DNA of 64,000 nucleotides from JBDSSS01 sp963764195 (GCA_963764195.1 CAVXRG010000004.1:1-64000); one strand, 5' to 3'. Shown: positions 7,288-16,722, counted from the first letter of the stretch. Numbers and translations: made by a program. Notes: a model not told the origin generated them from the sequence alone.

Positions 7288-8938
7288 TCAGGTGTGCCAG
7301 GTGACGCCGGTGGCGGTGACGGTCGCGGTGAGGTCGTGGTCGTGGACTCGGGTGTGGTGTCGGGGGCAGAGCAGGGCGGCGTTGGTCAGGGTGGTGGGTC
7401 CGCCGCGGGCCCAGTGGGTGACGTGGTGGGCGTCGCACCAGGTCGCGGGCACCGTGCAGCCGGGGAAGGTGCAGCCCTGGTCGCGCAGGATCAGGGCGAG
7501 GCGTTGACCGCGGGTGAACAGGCGCCGGGCCCGGCCGAGGTCGAGGGGTTCGCTGTCGGCGCCGAGGACGGCGGGGATGATCTCGGCGTCGCAGGCCATC
7601 CGGCGCACGGTCCCGGCTGAGAGGACCTCCCCCGTCAGCGTGGTCCCGGCCCCACCAGCAGCACAAGCGTCGTGGAAGTCGCTGGTGAGGGTGTCGAGGC
7701 CGATGAGGACGACGACCTTGGCCTTGTCGGTGGTCGGGACGCCGTCGGCGGCGGCGACGCCGCGTTGGACGATGGTGAGCAGCGCCTCCAACCGTCGCCG
7801 GGCCGGTGACCGGTCGTCGGGGGTGGTGGTGCTTCCGGTCTCGTCGGTTTCCGGGGCCGGGGCGGACGAGGGGGTCGATGGCGGCCTTGACGATCGCGGC
7901 GCCCTCGGGGTCGAGGAGACCGCGCAGGCCGACCATGCCGGTCGCGGTCGGCGGGTCGAACCAGAGCCCTCTGGCTTCGCGACGGCCCCGGTCGAGTCGG
8001 TCCTCATCGCGTGGGGGCCGGACCTGCTCGGTGTGGTGGCGGGCGAGCCGGGCCAGCTCCTCCGGGCGCAGCCGCGGGGCCTGGTCGGTGAGGTCGTCCA
8101 GGGCGGTCGCCAGGTCGTCGGGGTCGGCCACCGGCCGGGTGCGGGTGTCGAAGTCGATGACCTGGGCGGCGTTGGCGACGGTGACCTGCTGGGTCGCGAC
8201 GAGCAGCCGCAGCTGAGCCCAGCGGGGCTGGGTGATCGCCGTCGCGACGGTGACGAAGGCTTTGGCCTGCCCGGCGGTCAGGGCCGGGTCCAGGGAGCGC
8301 AGCCAGTCGGTCCAGGAGAGCCCGCCCGGGGCGTCGGTGCCGCGGGCGAGGAGCTCGGAGACGAGGGTGACGAGGGTGACGTCGTGGGTGAGCCGCTCGC
8401 GGGCGACCTGCTCCGCCGTGGAGAGGACGTCGGCTTCGGCGTGGCGGGTCAGTGAGAGCCCGGCGGACGCGCGGACCGCGACCATCGGATCCTCGCCGCA
8501 GTCCTCCCCGCCGTCATCGGAGCCGTCGTCGGCGCTGTCGTCGGCGCTGTCGTTGGAGACCCGCTGGGCGTGGGCCTCGGCCAGGGCCTCGGTCTGCTCG
8601 ATCCAGGCGGGGTCGTTGACCATCGCCTCGTACCCGGCCGCATCCAGCGGGGGCAGGTCGAGGATCCCGGGCACCAGCTCCTCCGGCGGGGTCCCGGCCC
8701 ACGGACCGCGTGGCTCCGGCTCCGGCCGGGCCTCCGGCGCGATCCGAGGCGCCTTCGTCGTCGCCCGTCCGGGTCGGGTGCGCGAGGTCGGCTGACCCGC
8801 TGACGGGCTGGGCGGCATACCCTCACCGACGCGCTTGCAGAACGCGCTGTCAGCCGTCCCGCCCGCGGCGCGCTGGCGTGACTCGAGATCGACCAGCCGG
8901 CTCCGGAGGAGCTCCAACATCGTGGGCTCTGCTGCCAT
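7288..8938 (-). pseudogene. DUF222/HNH endonuclease, frameshifted
   Basis: A member of the actinobacterial DUF222/13E12-repeat family. The 5' part (8938 down to about 7850) encodes the DUF222 region (ADVLSTAEQVARERL, AIVKAAIDPLV). The 3' part continues one frame away and ends with the HNH nuclease motif CTFPGC...WCDAHHV...CPRHH at 7300-7480. The switch needs one base skipped in a C/G-rich run near 7845-7865. Without it the gene would encode about 550 residues. Either the gene is broken or the sequence carries an indel there; I cannot tell which. The family is linked to mobile repeats, and the gene sits beside a repeat cluster. Start: the ATG at 8938. Confidence 0.85.
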
Positions 8939-8992
8939 ACAACGACCCTAGACGCGACCACCGACAGTGCCCGGGCCGCTGGCCGTGCCGCA

Positions 8993-9033
8993 CCTGAGCG
9001 TCCCCGGTGTCGTGGACACCGGGGACGCTCAGG
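8993..9033 (-). terminator. Strong hairpin after the 9046 gene
   Basis: A perfect 19-bp stem (8993-9011 with 9015-9033) has a 3-nt loop, starting 13 bp after the stop of the minus-strand gene at 9046. It has no T-run, as is usual for high-GC actinobacterial terminators. It also insulates the HNH gene's promoter. Confidence 0.8.
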
Positions 9034-9045
9034 CAGGCGTCCGGA

Positions 9046-9765
9046 TCAGCGGGCGAACGTCCGGGGACGGTCGGCCACCGGTGCCGCCGGCTCGTCGACC
9101 GGCCGCGCGACCTCGACACCGTCGCCCGCGAGGAGCTCGGCGATGAGACTCGTGGCGTCGATGCCCTGACGCAGCATCTGCACCAGTCGCTGCTCGGTGT
9201 CGTGGACGCAGGCGCGCGCGATGCCGTCGATGGCGAGGGCGACGATGGTTGAGGCGGCCGACGGCCGCAGCGCGGCGATGTCCGGCGCCACATCGAGGTG
9301 ACGGCGGGCCCACGCCGCGGACAGCGGGGCACTGGTCAGGGCGAGCCGGGAGGCCTCGCTGATCCGGCCGTCGGACCGACCCTCGCGCGCTGCCAGGGCG
9401 CGCTCGGCGGTGAGGATGGCGAGCGCCATGACGTTCTGGCGCTCGGCGGAGGCGACGGGCATCGCGGCCCGGGCGGCGACGAGCACGAGCATCGCAGGGA
9501 CCCGGTCGTCCTGGGGGTTGAGGCCGACGACCTCCGGGATCATCGTCGTGAGCTCCTGCCGGGACCCGTCGTCGAGGCAGTCGTTGACGCAACGCGCCAT
9601 CGAGGCGAGCACGGGATGCGTGCAGGTCGGGTGGTCACTCCACCGCTCGCCCGCGAGATAGGACGCCATCTCCATGAAGCAGGCCCCTCGGCGGGCGTTG
9701 CGGTGACGTCCCCTGGAAAGGACGGGCACCCCGTCGGGAACGAATGGCTCTCGTCGTCGCAGCAT
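9046..9765 (-). CDS. Conserved hypothetical protein, 239 aa
   Basis: I recognise no domain. The protein starts MLRRREPFVPDGVPVL, has a Cys-containing early segment (RRGACFMEMASYLAGERWSD, then CTHPVL and RCVNDC, five Cys in the first 70 residues), then an Ala-rich helical body without membrane segments or signal peptide. The cysteines with nearby His could bind metal, but that is only a guess. Start chosen at 9765 because GGAGAG precedes it by 5 nt; a longer in-frame version begins at 9822 without such a site. It stands alone on the minus strand. Confidence 0.7.
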   Translation of the reverse strand: MLRRREPFVPDGVPVLSRGRHRNARRGACFMEMASYLAGERWSDHPTCTHPVLASMARCVNDCLDDGSRQELTTMIPEVVGLNPQDDRVPAMLVLVAARAAMPVASAERQNVMALAILTAERALAAREGRSDGRISEASRLALTSAPLSAAWARRHLDVAPDIAALRPSAASTIVALAIDGIARACVHDTEQRLVQMLRQGIDATSLIAELLAGDGVEVARPVDEPAAPVADRPRTFAR

Positions 9766-10048
9766 GTTCTCTCCTGCCTCTGCACTCGCGGCTGTCGGTC
9801 TGTCGGTCGGTACACGCGGCACCCGTCAACCGGGCGAGCCTTTACCTACCAACAGGATGCGCCCGAAACGGCTCCCTGACCAGCCCCGCTGCACATGGGC
9901 TTCGCGACAGGGCCGGATTCCCCGGCATCGCGCCGTCGTCAGGGCCGGGCCGGCCACCGGTTCGACCGGCGTGAAGCGCCGGGCGAGCGGCTCGAAGGGT
10001 GCCCGGGCGGCGTCCTGTGCCAGAACGGGGTTGCCGAGGCTGGGACAG
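9766..10048. other. Intergenic region
   Basis: About 280 bp between two minus-strand genes. It should hold the promoter of the 9765 gene, and TTGACG can be read on the minus strand near 9830, but no paired -10 box is convincing. No RNA gene or supported ORF is seen. Confidence 0.4.
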
Positions 10049-10084
10049 CAGGGCGCCGCCGGCCGGGAGGCCGACGGCGCCCTG
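10049..10084 (-). terminator. Terminator of the secreted beta-helix gene
   Basis: CAGGGCGCCG (10049-10058) pairs with CGGCGCCCTG (10075-10084), a perfect 10-bp stem with a 16-nt loop, beginning 22 bp beyond the stop of the minus-strand gene at 10106. Confidence 0.7.
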
Positions 10085-10105
10085 GAGCACGTGGGACAGG
10101 GCCGA

Positions 10106-12079
10106 CTACGGGTAGTCGACCACCGTCACGGGCACGTCCGGGTTGGCGATCGTCGAGGACCCACCGACGCCGTTGACGACGTGGCGGATGCCGCCCTTGC
10201 CGTTGGCCGGGTCGAGGAAGATCGTCAGCATGTCGTGCAGGCGCACGCCCGGCGTCCTCGGGACCTCGAACGCGTTCTCCGCGAAGATGTCGATGCCCTG
10301 GTTGAAGAAGCTGTAGGACCCCAGGCCGGTGCCGGTGAAGTGCTTCACGCCGCGGGCGACGAGCAGTGCCGGGTAGCCGTCGTGCTTGCGTGAGGACCTC
10401 CACGCCGCCTGGCTCGGCGGGTCGTAGGGCATCTCGTTCTGCAGGAAGGTGACGTTGCCGTACTCGCCGTTCCAGATGACCTCGGTCTTCTGGTAGTGCT
10501 CGACGAAGAGGCCCGTCGCGGTGACGTGGTCGCCGTTGACGATGACGCCGGTGTCGGCCGTGTTCTTCGTCCACCCGACGCCGTTGCCGTGGTCGGCGCG
10601 CCAGGCCCAGATGTCGTCGAGCACGACGTTGTCGCTGTTGACCTCGAGGCTCACCGACGCCTTGCCGAGGTAGGGGCCGCCGATCCGGAAGAAGACGTCC
10701 TGCAGACCGGTCGGGTTGGCGGCGCTGCTCTTACCGGCGTGCTTGCGACCCTCCTCGCTGCGGTTGTCGTCGCCGTGGTCGTCGCGGTGGCCCTTCTGCT
10801 TCGTGCCGACCTGGAGCAGGACCGGGGAGTTGACGGCGCCGGCGTCGAAGGTGATGCCGGCGATGTCGACGCCGGGCACGTCGGCGACGCTCATCGCGAC
10901 CTGGCCGCGCGTCGGGGTGAGGCTGGCGAGCCCGAGGCCGAGCACGATGGTGTTGGCCCGCTTGATCTTGACGGTCTGGTCGAGGTGGTAGACGCCGGGT
11001 GTGAGGAGCAGGTTGCGGCCCCGGGCCAGCTCACGGTTGATCGCCTTGGCGGAGTCGGTGGGCTTGGCGACGAAGAAGTCGGAGATCGGGATCGACCGAC
11101 CGGGGGTGCTGCCGTCGGCCCACGTCACGCCGCTCGTGTTCGTGGCCGCAGCCGGGACGAACACCCGGTAGGCGCCACGGTCGTCGATGTAGGGGTAGGG
11201 CTTCTCGCGGCTGACGGAGGTCTTCGCGACGGTCGTGTAGGGACCGCCGCCGCAGGCGTCCGACTGCGGGAAGCACTCGGCGGGGGCGCCGTCGGTGCCG
11301 GAGAAGACCTGGTTCCAGACGCCGTTGCTCCAGCCGTTGAGGGTGCTGTTGCGGACGAAGAACTGCTGCTGCGAGCCGTTGACGATGCTCTGGGAGAACT
11401 TCGAGTCGGCGATGAAGCCGCCGCTCGCGAAGGAGGGCTGGGTGCAGTAGTCCATCAGCGTGGTCGCGCCGTTGACCTGGACCCGGCGCAGCGGCGCGGC
11501 CTGGGAGACCGCCCAGAACTCGTTGGTGTAGCAGCCGGCGTCGGGGTTGGTCACGTTGATCGTGAGGTTGGACATCGAGCGCCAGAAGTTGTTGAGCGCG
11601 ATGCAGTTGCCGTCGTAGCACTGGTTGTGGACGTAGATCGAGCCGTTGACGACGACGTCGCCCGGGTCCTGACCGAGACCCGCGACCTCGGTGTAGTAGC
11701 CGACCTGGAAGTTGAGCGGATTCTCGGCGGTGCCGTACGTGCCGGGCTTGAAGAGGATGGCGTCGCGCTCGGGACCCATCTCGTTGGAGACCTGCCGGGC
11801 GGCGATCGCGTCGACCTTCGCCTGGATCTGCTCGACGGACATCGATGGGTCGAGGACCGTCGTGTTCGGACCGAGGTCGGGGACGGTGCTCGACGGTGCC
11901 TTGCCGGAGTGACTGGCCAGGGACGGGGCGGCGCTGGCGGTGGTGGTGACCGCGGTCACGGGGGAGCCGGCGGCGTAGGCCACCGAGGGGACGACCGCCA
12001 GGGCGGTCGCGAACGTCATCATGGCCAGGGGGCGAAGGCCACGCGAGGGCCGGTGGCCCTGATCTCGTCGTTGAGTCAT
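10106..12079 (-). CDS. Secreted right-handed beta-helix protein, 657 aa
   Basis: An exported protein of a family common in actinobacteria, usually annotated by weak homology as 'coagulation factor 5/8 type' or 'adenylyl cyclase'; I know no proven activity. A signal peptide runs from the start to about residue 37 (MMTFATALAVVPSVAYAAG). The body resembles pectate-lyase-type beta-helices: repeated short strands, AILFKPGTYG, LLLTPGVYHLDQTV, and many Asn/Gly turns. Around residue 440 there is a His/Asp/Lys-rich charged insert (KGHRDDHGDDNRSEEGRK). Start 12079 (MTQRRDQ) is preferred over an upstream frame because GGGTGAGG precedes it. A polysaccharide or cell-wall target is inference. Confidence 0.8.
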   Translation of the reverse strand: MTQRRDQGHRPSRGLRPLAMMTFATALAVVPSVAYAAGSPVTAVTTTASAAPSLASHSGKAPSSTVPDLGPNTTVLDPSMSVEQIQAKVDAIAARQVSNEMGPERDAILFKPGTYGTAENPLNFQVGYYTEVAGLGQDPGDVVVNGSIYVHNQCYDGNCIALNNFWRSMSNLTINVTNPDAGCYTNEFWAVSQAAPLRRVQVNGATTLMDYCTQPSFASGGFIADSKFSQSIVNGSQQQFFVRNSTLNGWSNGVWNQVFSGTDGAPAECFPQSDACGGGPYTTVAKTSVSREKPYPYIDDRGAYRVFVPAAATNTSGVTWADGSTPGRSIPISDFFVAKPTDSAKAINRELARGRNLLLTPGVYHLDQTVKIKRANTIVLGLGLASLTPTRGQVAMSVADVPGVDIAGITFDAGAVNSPVLLQVGTKQKGHRDDHGDDNRSEEGRKHAGKSSAANPTGLQDVFFRIGGPYLGKASVSLEVNSDNVVLDDIWAWRADHGNGVGWTKNTADTGVIVNGDHVTATGLFVEHYQKTEVIWNGEYGNVTFLQNEMPYDPPSQAAWRSSRKHDGYPALLVARGVKHFTGTGLGSYSFFNQGIDIFAENAFEVPRTPGVRLHDMLTIFLDPANGKGGIRHVVNGVGGSSTIANPDVPVTVVDYP

Positions 12080-12207
12080 GCCCTCACCCTGACCCTTCGG
12101 GGACGGCTCGGCAACCGGGTGGCCCACGTTGTGAGAGCGTTCCCACCGCCGGGTCCACGAGAGGTATGCCGCTCAGCCGCGGTCGCCTGCGCTGCCGGCC
12201 GCACCTC

Positions 12208-12235
12208 GAGCGTGCGGGGTCGCCCCCGCACGCTC
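12208..12235 (-). terminator. Terminator of etfD
   Basis: GAGCGTGCGGGG (12208-12219) pairs with CCCCGCACGCTC (12224-12235), a 12-bp perfect stem with a 4-nt loop, 3 bp beyond the stop of the minus-strand etfD gene. Confidence 0.8.
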
Positions 12236-12238
12236 CGG

Positions 12239-14587
12239 TCAGCCGCTGCTCGGGACGGGCTCGGGCGTCTCGGCCTCGGCCGCGTCCTCGGCGCCACCGC
12301 GACGCACCGCGGCGAGGAGCATCTGGGCGATGTCGACGACCTCGACGGCGTCGGTGGCCGTGCCGTCCTGGATCGCGGCGTTGAGGCCGTCGGAGAGCAT
12401 CACCTTGCAGAAGGGGCAGCCGACCGCGATCCGGTCCGCACCGGTGGCGAGGGCCTCCTCGGTGCGGTTGGTGTTGATCCGCGTGCCGAGCTTCTCCTCC
12501 ATCCACATCCGGGCGCCACCGGCCCCGCAGCAGAAGGACTTCTCCTTGCTCCGCTCCATCTCGGCGTACTCGACACCGGGGAGGATCTGGAGCAGCTCGC
12601 GCGGCGGCGCGTACACCTGGTTGTGCCGACCGAGGTAGCACGGGTCGTGGTAGGTCACCTTCTCGCCGGTCGACGCGGCACCGGTGAGGGTGCCGGCCGA
12701 GGCCGCCTCCCCCGGACGGGCGACCGGGACGAGCCGCTTCTCCCGGACGAGCCGGTTGAGCAGCTGCGTGTGGTGGAGCACCTCGTAGCGGCCTCCGAGC
12801 TGGGGGTACTCGTTCTTGATCGTGTTGAAGCAGTGGGCGCAGGTGACGACGATCTTGCTCGCGCCCACCTCGTTGAGGGTCTCGACGTTCTGTTGGGCGA
12901 GCATCTGGAAGAGGAACTCGTTGCCCGCCCGGCGGGCCGAGTCGCCGGTGCACGCCTCCCCGTCGCCGAGCACGGCGAAGCTCACGCCGGCGGTGTGCAG
13001 CAGCTCGGCCACGGCCCGGGTCGTCTTCTTGGCCCGGTCCTCGTAGGCGCCGGCGCAGCCGACCCAGAAGAGGTAGTCGACCTCGGAGAGGTCCTCGACG
13101 TCGCCGCCGACCTGCGGCACCTCGAAGGGCAGGTCCTTGGCCCAGTCCATCCGCAGCCGGGGCGCGAGCCCCCACGGGTTGGAGTTCTTCTCGAGGTTCT
13201 TGAAGAGACCGTTGAGCTCTGCCGGGAAGGCCGACTCGATGAGGTTCTTGTAGCGGCGCATGTCGACGATCGCGTCGACGTGCTCGATGTCGACGGGGCA
13301 CTGCTCGACGCAGGCGCCGCACGTCGTGCACGACCAGAGGACGTCCTCGTCGATGACCGCGTCGGGCCCGTGCGGGTTGTAGGCAGTGAGCGGGTTGCGG
13401 ATGTCGTAGCCGGTCTCACCGACGAGCTGCTCGGTGGCGGCGGCGGCCTTCGTCGCGTCGCTGAGACCCTCGGCCGCCTCGATGCCGCCGGCCCGGACCT
13501 CCTCGGAGGCGAGCAGCCACGGCGACTTCGCGTGCGCGTGGTCGCGCAGCGCCATGACGAGCAGCTTGGGCGAGAGCGGCTTGTCGGTGTTCCACGCCGG
13601 GCACTGGCTCTGGCAGCGGCCGCACTCGGTGCACGTCGTGAAGTCGAGCAGGCCCTTCCAGGTGAAGTCCTCGACCTTGCCGACGCCGAGGGCCGCGTCC
13701 TCGTCGAGCTCCTCGATGTTCTCGAAGTCGATCGGGGCGCCGTCGACGGCGATCGGCTGGAGGGCCCCGAGGGAGGTGCGGCCGTCGGCGTGCCGCTTGA
13801 AGAAGATGTTGAAGAACGCGAGGAAGCGGTGCCAGGCGACGCCCATCGTCGGCTCGAGGGCGATGGTGATCATCCAGGCGAAGGAGATGAGGATCTTGAC
13901 TGCCGCGACGACGACGATCGTGCTCTCGATCGTGTCGACCTCCATCCCGGTGAAGAGCCGGCCGAGCCACTCCGTCGTCGGGTAGTGCAGGGCGTTCGCG
14001 TCGCCCACCGCCGTCGTGCCGAAAGCGCCCCCCTTGAACTCGAGGGCGTACTCGAGGCCACGCAGGGCCAGGATGCACAGGGTGACGCCGAGGATCGTCA
14101 GCTCGACGTAGTAGGCCTGCCACCACGTGGACCCGAAGAAGCGGCTGTTGCGCCCGCCCTCGCCGGACGCCGAGCGGGGGTGGTTGCGTTGCCGGATCAC
14201 CATGAGCGTGACGATCCCGATGAGGCCCGCCCAGGCGAAGAGCTCGGTGACCCACTCGTAGAGGAAGAAGTGGCCGATGACGGGCAACAGGAAGGCGGGG
14301 AAGAACAGCTGCCCGAAGGCGGTGATCAGGGTGAAGAAGAGCACCCCGAAGCTGATCATCGTGAACCAGTGGGCGACGGCCACCACCGGCAGGCGGGACA
14401 TCCTGGTGTGACCGAGGAACTCGCGCAGCAGGGTGCGCGTCCGCGCGGCCTTGTCGTCCCCGCGGTCGGCCGGCTGGCCGAGGCGGAAGGTCGCGAGGAA
14501 GTGGTTGACCGTCTTGACGAGCAGCGCGATCGCGACGGCGGTCACCCCGATGCAGACGACGGCGGCGACGATCTGTTGGGCACTCAT
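12239..14587 (-). CDS. etfD: EtfD-type membrane Fe-S oxidoreductase, 782 aa
   Basis: Resembles M. tuberculosis Rv0338c (EtfD), a membrane partner that takes electrons from electron-transfer flavoprotein during fatty-acid beta-oxidation and passes them to the quinone pool. About six N-terminal membrane helices (residues 5-290) include cytochrome-b-like histidines. Two ferredoxin-type clusters follow (CTECGRCQSQCP, CTTCGACVEQCP), then two CCG domains of the HdrD type (GCAG...CTGD...CAHC and DPCYLGRH...CCGAGG...CPFC). All cluster cysteines are present. The C-terminus is a short acidic tail. It has no etfAB neighbours here. A palindromic AAGCGCTT motif lies 27 bp upstream. Confidence 0.88.
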   Translation of the reverse strand: MSAQQIVAAVVCIGVTAVAIALLVKTVNHFLATFRLGQPADRGDDKAARTRTLLREFLGHTRMSRLPVVAVAHWFTMISFGVLFFTLITAFGQLFFPAFLLPVIGHFFLYEWVTELFAWAGLIGIVTLMVIRQRNHPRSASGEGGRNSRFFGSTWWQAYYVELTILGVTLCILALRGLEYALEFKGGAFGTTAVGDANALHYPTTEWLGRLFTGMEVDTIESTIVVVAAVKILISFAWMITIALEPTMGVAWHRFLAFFNIFFKRHADGRTSLGALQPIAVDGAPIDFENIEELDEDAALGVGKVEDFTWKGLLDFTTCTECGRCQSQCPAWNTDKPLSPKLLVMALRDHAHAKSPWLLASEEVRAGGIEAAEGLSDATKAAAATEQLVGETGYDIRNPLTAYNPHGPDAVIDEDVLWSCTTCGACVEQCPVDIEHVDAIVDMRRYKNLIESAFPAELNGLFKNLEKNSNPWGLAPRLRMDWAKDLPFEVPQVGGDVEDLSEVDYLFWVGCAGAYEDRAKKTTRAVAELLHTAGVSFAVLGDGEACTGDSARRAGNEFLFQMLAQQNVETLNEVGASKIVVTCAHCFNTIKNEYPQLGGRYEVLHHTQLLNRLVREKRLVPVARPGEAASAGTLTGAASTGEKVTYHDPCYLGRHNQVYAPPRELLQILPGVEYAEMERSKEKSFCCGAGGARMWMEEKLGTRINTNRTEEALATGADRIAVGCPFCKVMLSDGLNAAIQDGTATDAVEVVDIAQMLLAAVRRGGAEDAAEAETPEPVPSSG

Positions 14588-14607
14588 GGGCGGGAGTCTA
14601 CTGACGA

Positions 14608-14627
14608 GTTAGCAAGCGCTTAGTCAA
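14608..14627 (-). promoter_or_regulatory. etfD: Candidate operator/promoter of etfD
   Basis: On the minus strand the region reads TTGACTAAGCGCTTGCTAAC. It combines a -35-like TTGACT with a perfect 8-bp palindrome AAGCGCTT (14614-14621), an AT-richer patch in a GC-rich intergenic region. Such palindromes are typical of TetR-type operators, and control by a fatty-acid regulator would fit the gene, but this is inference. Confidence 0.35.
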
Positions 14628-14785
14628 TGTGACCGGCCTCGCTCCCGACCGGGATGTGGGCCGGGGGTGACAGGGGATAACGCTGGGTTGGAATATGCAT
14701 AACGGGCGTGCCGTTGTCCGCATGAAGGGCACCGCATGCAGCGCCCTGCCCAGCCCGTTCCGACCGCCCAAGGGGGCCCACCGCA

Positions 14786-15715
14786 ATGCCGATCTACGAC
14801 GACGTCACCCAGCTCGTCGGCAACACGCCGCTCGTCCGACTCAACAAGGTCACCGACGGGGCCGGCGCGACCGTCGCGGCAAAGCTCGAGTTCTACAACC
14901 CGGCCAGCTCGGTGAAGGACCGCATCGGCGTCGCGATCGTCGACGCCGCCGAGGCGAGCGGTCAGCTCCGACCGGGCGGCACCATCGTGGAGGCCACCTC
15001 GGGAAACACCGGGATCGCGATCGCCATGGTGGGGGCCGCCCGCGGATACAAGGTCGTCCTGACGATGCCGGAGTCGATGAGCAAGGAGCGCCGGGCGCTG
15101 CTGCGTGCCTTCGGTGCCGAGCTCGTCCTCACCGACCCGTCCACCGGCATGAAGGGCGCCGTCGCCAAGGCCGACGAGATCGTCGCCGAGCGCGGGGGAG
15201 TGCTGGCCCGCCAGTTCGCCAACGAGGCCAACCCCGAGATCCACCGCAAGACGACGGCCGAGGAGATCTGGAAGGACACCGACGGCACGGTCGACATCGT
15301 CGTGGCGGGCATCGGCACCGGTGGCACCATCACCGGGGTCGGCCAGGCCCTCAAGGAGAAGAACCCGGCCATCTCGATCATCGCCGTCGAGCCCGCCGAG
15401 TCGCCGATCCTCAACGGCGGCCAGCCCGGCCCGCACAAGATCCAGGGCATCGGCGCCAACTTCGTCCCCGAGATCCTCGACACCGAGATCTACGACGAGG
15501 TCATCGACGTCGACGCAGAGACCTCCGTCGCGTGGGCGCGCCGCTGCGCGACCGAGGAGGGACTGCTCGTCGGGCTCTCGTCCGGCGCGGCGGTCTACGC
15601 CGCGGTCCAGGTCGCCCAGCGACCGGAGAACGCCGGCAAGACGATCGTCGTGATCATCCCGTCCTTCGGTGAGCGCTACCTCTCGACGATCCTCTTCGAG
15701 GGTCTCGTCGACTGA
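14786..15715 (+). CDS. cysK: Cysteine synthase A (O-acetylserine sulfhydrylase), 309 aa
   Basis: PLP enzyme joining sulfide to O-acetylserine to give cysteine. The PLP lysine is K44 in SSVKDRIG. The substrate-binding TSGNTG is near 70-75, the phosphate loop is GIGTGGT near 175, and SSGAA is near 265. The length is standard. It is followed 41 bp later by cysE, whose product supplies O-acetylserine, so the pair forms the whole last branch of cysteine synthesis and may assemble as the CysK-CysE complex. The complex is family knowledge, not visible here. Confidence 0.97.
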   Translation: MPIYDDVTQLVGNTPLVRLNKVTDGAGATVAAKLEFYNPASSVKDRIGVAIVDAAEASGQLRPGGTIVEATSGNTGIAIAMVGAARGYKVVLTMPESMSKERRALLRAFGAELVLTDPSTGMKGAVAKADEIVAERGGVLARQFANEANPEIHRKTTAEEIWKDTDGTVDIVVAGIGTGGTITGVGQALKEKNPAISIIAVEPAESPILNGGQPGPHKIQGIGANFVPEILDTEIYDEVIDVDAETSVAWARRCATEEGLLVGLSSGAAVYAAVQVAQRPENAGKTIVVIIPSFGERYLSTILFEGLVD

Positions 15716-15756
15716 CGTCGGTGGACGAAGCGAGAGACATCGAGAGGCAGGAGAGG

Positions 15757-16503
15757 ATGCCCGTGAGCACCGCGGCAACGATCGACCCCAACGAACCCAA
15801 CGAACCCGTCCAGCCCGGTGCGACCCCGGTGCTGGCGCTCGTCACCGGACGGCAGACGAACGAGAGCGGCGTGCGGGAGCCGGCGGGGCGGCATACGGAC
15901 GACCCTGAGGCGTATGCCGGACCGCTGGGTGGGGTGCGCCGGCTCGCCGACCGGGCCCGCGAGGACCTCGACGCCGCGATGGCGCGTGACCCGGCGGCGG
16001 GCTCCCGGCTCGAGCTCGCCCTCACCTCGCCCGGACTGCATGCCGTGTGGGCGCACCGGGGGGCGCACGCGCTGTGGGCGCACCGCCGCGGACGGCTGCC
16101 CGCGCGGGTGCTCGCGCAGGTGACCCGTTTCGCCACCGGGGTCGAGATCCACCCCGGGGCCACGCTCGGGCGACGGTTCTTCATCGACCACGGAATGGGG
16201 GTCGTCATCGGTGAGACCGCCGAGGTCGGCGACGACGTCATGCTCTACCACGGGGTGACACTCGGCGGCCGCTCGCTCGCCCGCGTCAAGCGACACCCCA
16301 CCGTCGGCAACCGGGTGACCGTCGGCGCGGGCGCACGCATCCTCGGGCCCGTGCTGATCGGGGACGACGTCCAGGTGGGCGCGAACTCCGTCGTCGTCAA
16401 GGACATCCCCGACGGGGGAGTCGCGACCGGCATCCCGGCCGTGGTCCGCTTCCCGAAGCGGGACCTGAGCAACCACTGGCTCGACCCCGCGATGTACATC
16501 TGA
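15757..16503 (+). CDS. cysE: Serine O-acetyltransferase, 248 aa with N-terminal extension
   Basis: Transfers acetyl from acetyl-CoA to serine, the committed step of cysteine synthesis. The left-handed beta-helix hexapeptides are clear (GVEIHPGATLGRRFFIDHG, GNRVTVGAGARILGPVLIG), with HGVTLGG and its catalytic His. The first 60 residues before GGVRRLADRARED are Pro/Thr-rich and not part of the usual enzyme, so translation may instead begin further in. ATG 15757 and GTG 15763 both follow GGAGAGG closely. The CysK-binding C-terminal isoleucine is present (ends AMYI). Confidence 0.92.
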   Translation: MPVSTAATIDPNEPNEPVQPGATPVLALVTGRQTNESGVREPAGRHTDDPEAYAGPLGGVRRLADRAREDLDAAMARDPAAGSRLELALTSPGLHAVWAHRGAHALWAHRRGRLPARVLAQVTRFATGVEIHPGATLGRRFFIDHGMGVVIGETAEVGDDVMLYHGVTLGGRSLARVKRHPTVGNRVTVGAGARILGPVLIGDDVQVGANSVVVKDIPDGGVATGIPAVVRFPKRDLSNHWLDPAMYI

Positions 16504-16583
16504 ACCCCACTCGTGGCGGGGCCCCACGTCCCCACGGCCCGTGCGCCACTCGCGCCGGCGTGGCTAGACTCGGCGGCGCACCA

Positions 16584-16670
16584 GGAGGGCTCGCATAGTG
16601 GCCGAGTGCGGCGGTCTTGAAAACCGCTATGGGTTCATCGCCCATCGTGGGTTCGAATCCCACGCCCTCC
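16584..16670 (+). tRNA. tRNA-Ser, anticodon TGA
   Basis: The acceptor arms GGAGGGC and GCCCTCC pair. The anticodon stem GCGGT/ACCGC encloses CTTGAAA, anticodon TGA. A long variable arm and T-arm GGGTTCGAATCCC are present, as expected for a class II serine tRNA of 87 nt. TAGACT at 16565-16570 is a plausible -10 box. Confidence 0.96.
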
Positions 16671-16690
16671 GCATGAAAGATCCGCATGAA

Positions 16691-16722
16691 AAAAGGGGCT
16701 CCGCGTGCGCGGAGTCCCTTTT
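16691..16722 (+). terminator. Terminator of tRNA-Ser(TGA)
   Basis: AAAAGGGGCTCCGCG (16691-16705) pairs with CGCGGAGTCCCTTTT (16708-16722) around a 2-nt gap, followed by GTTT. A classical intrinsic terminator 20 bp after the tRNA. Confidence 0.9.

Noticed and set aside
10496..14623. A 4.1-kb open frame on the plus strand
   Set aside because: It runs antisense to the beta-helix and EtfD genes, which have clear motifs. In such GC-rich DNA the frame complementary to real codons is usually open; its product is a meaningless Val/Asp/Arg-rich chain.
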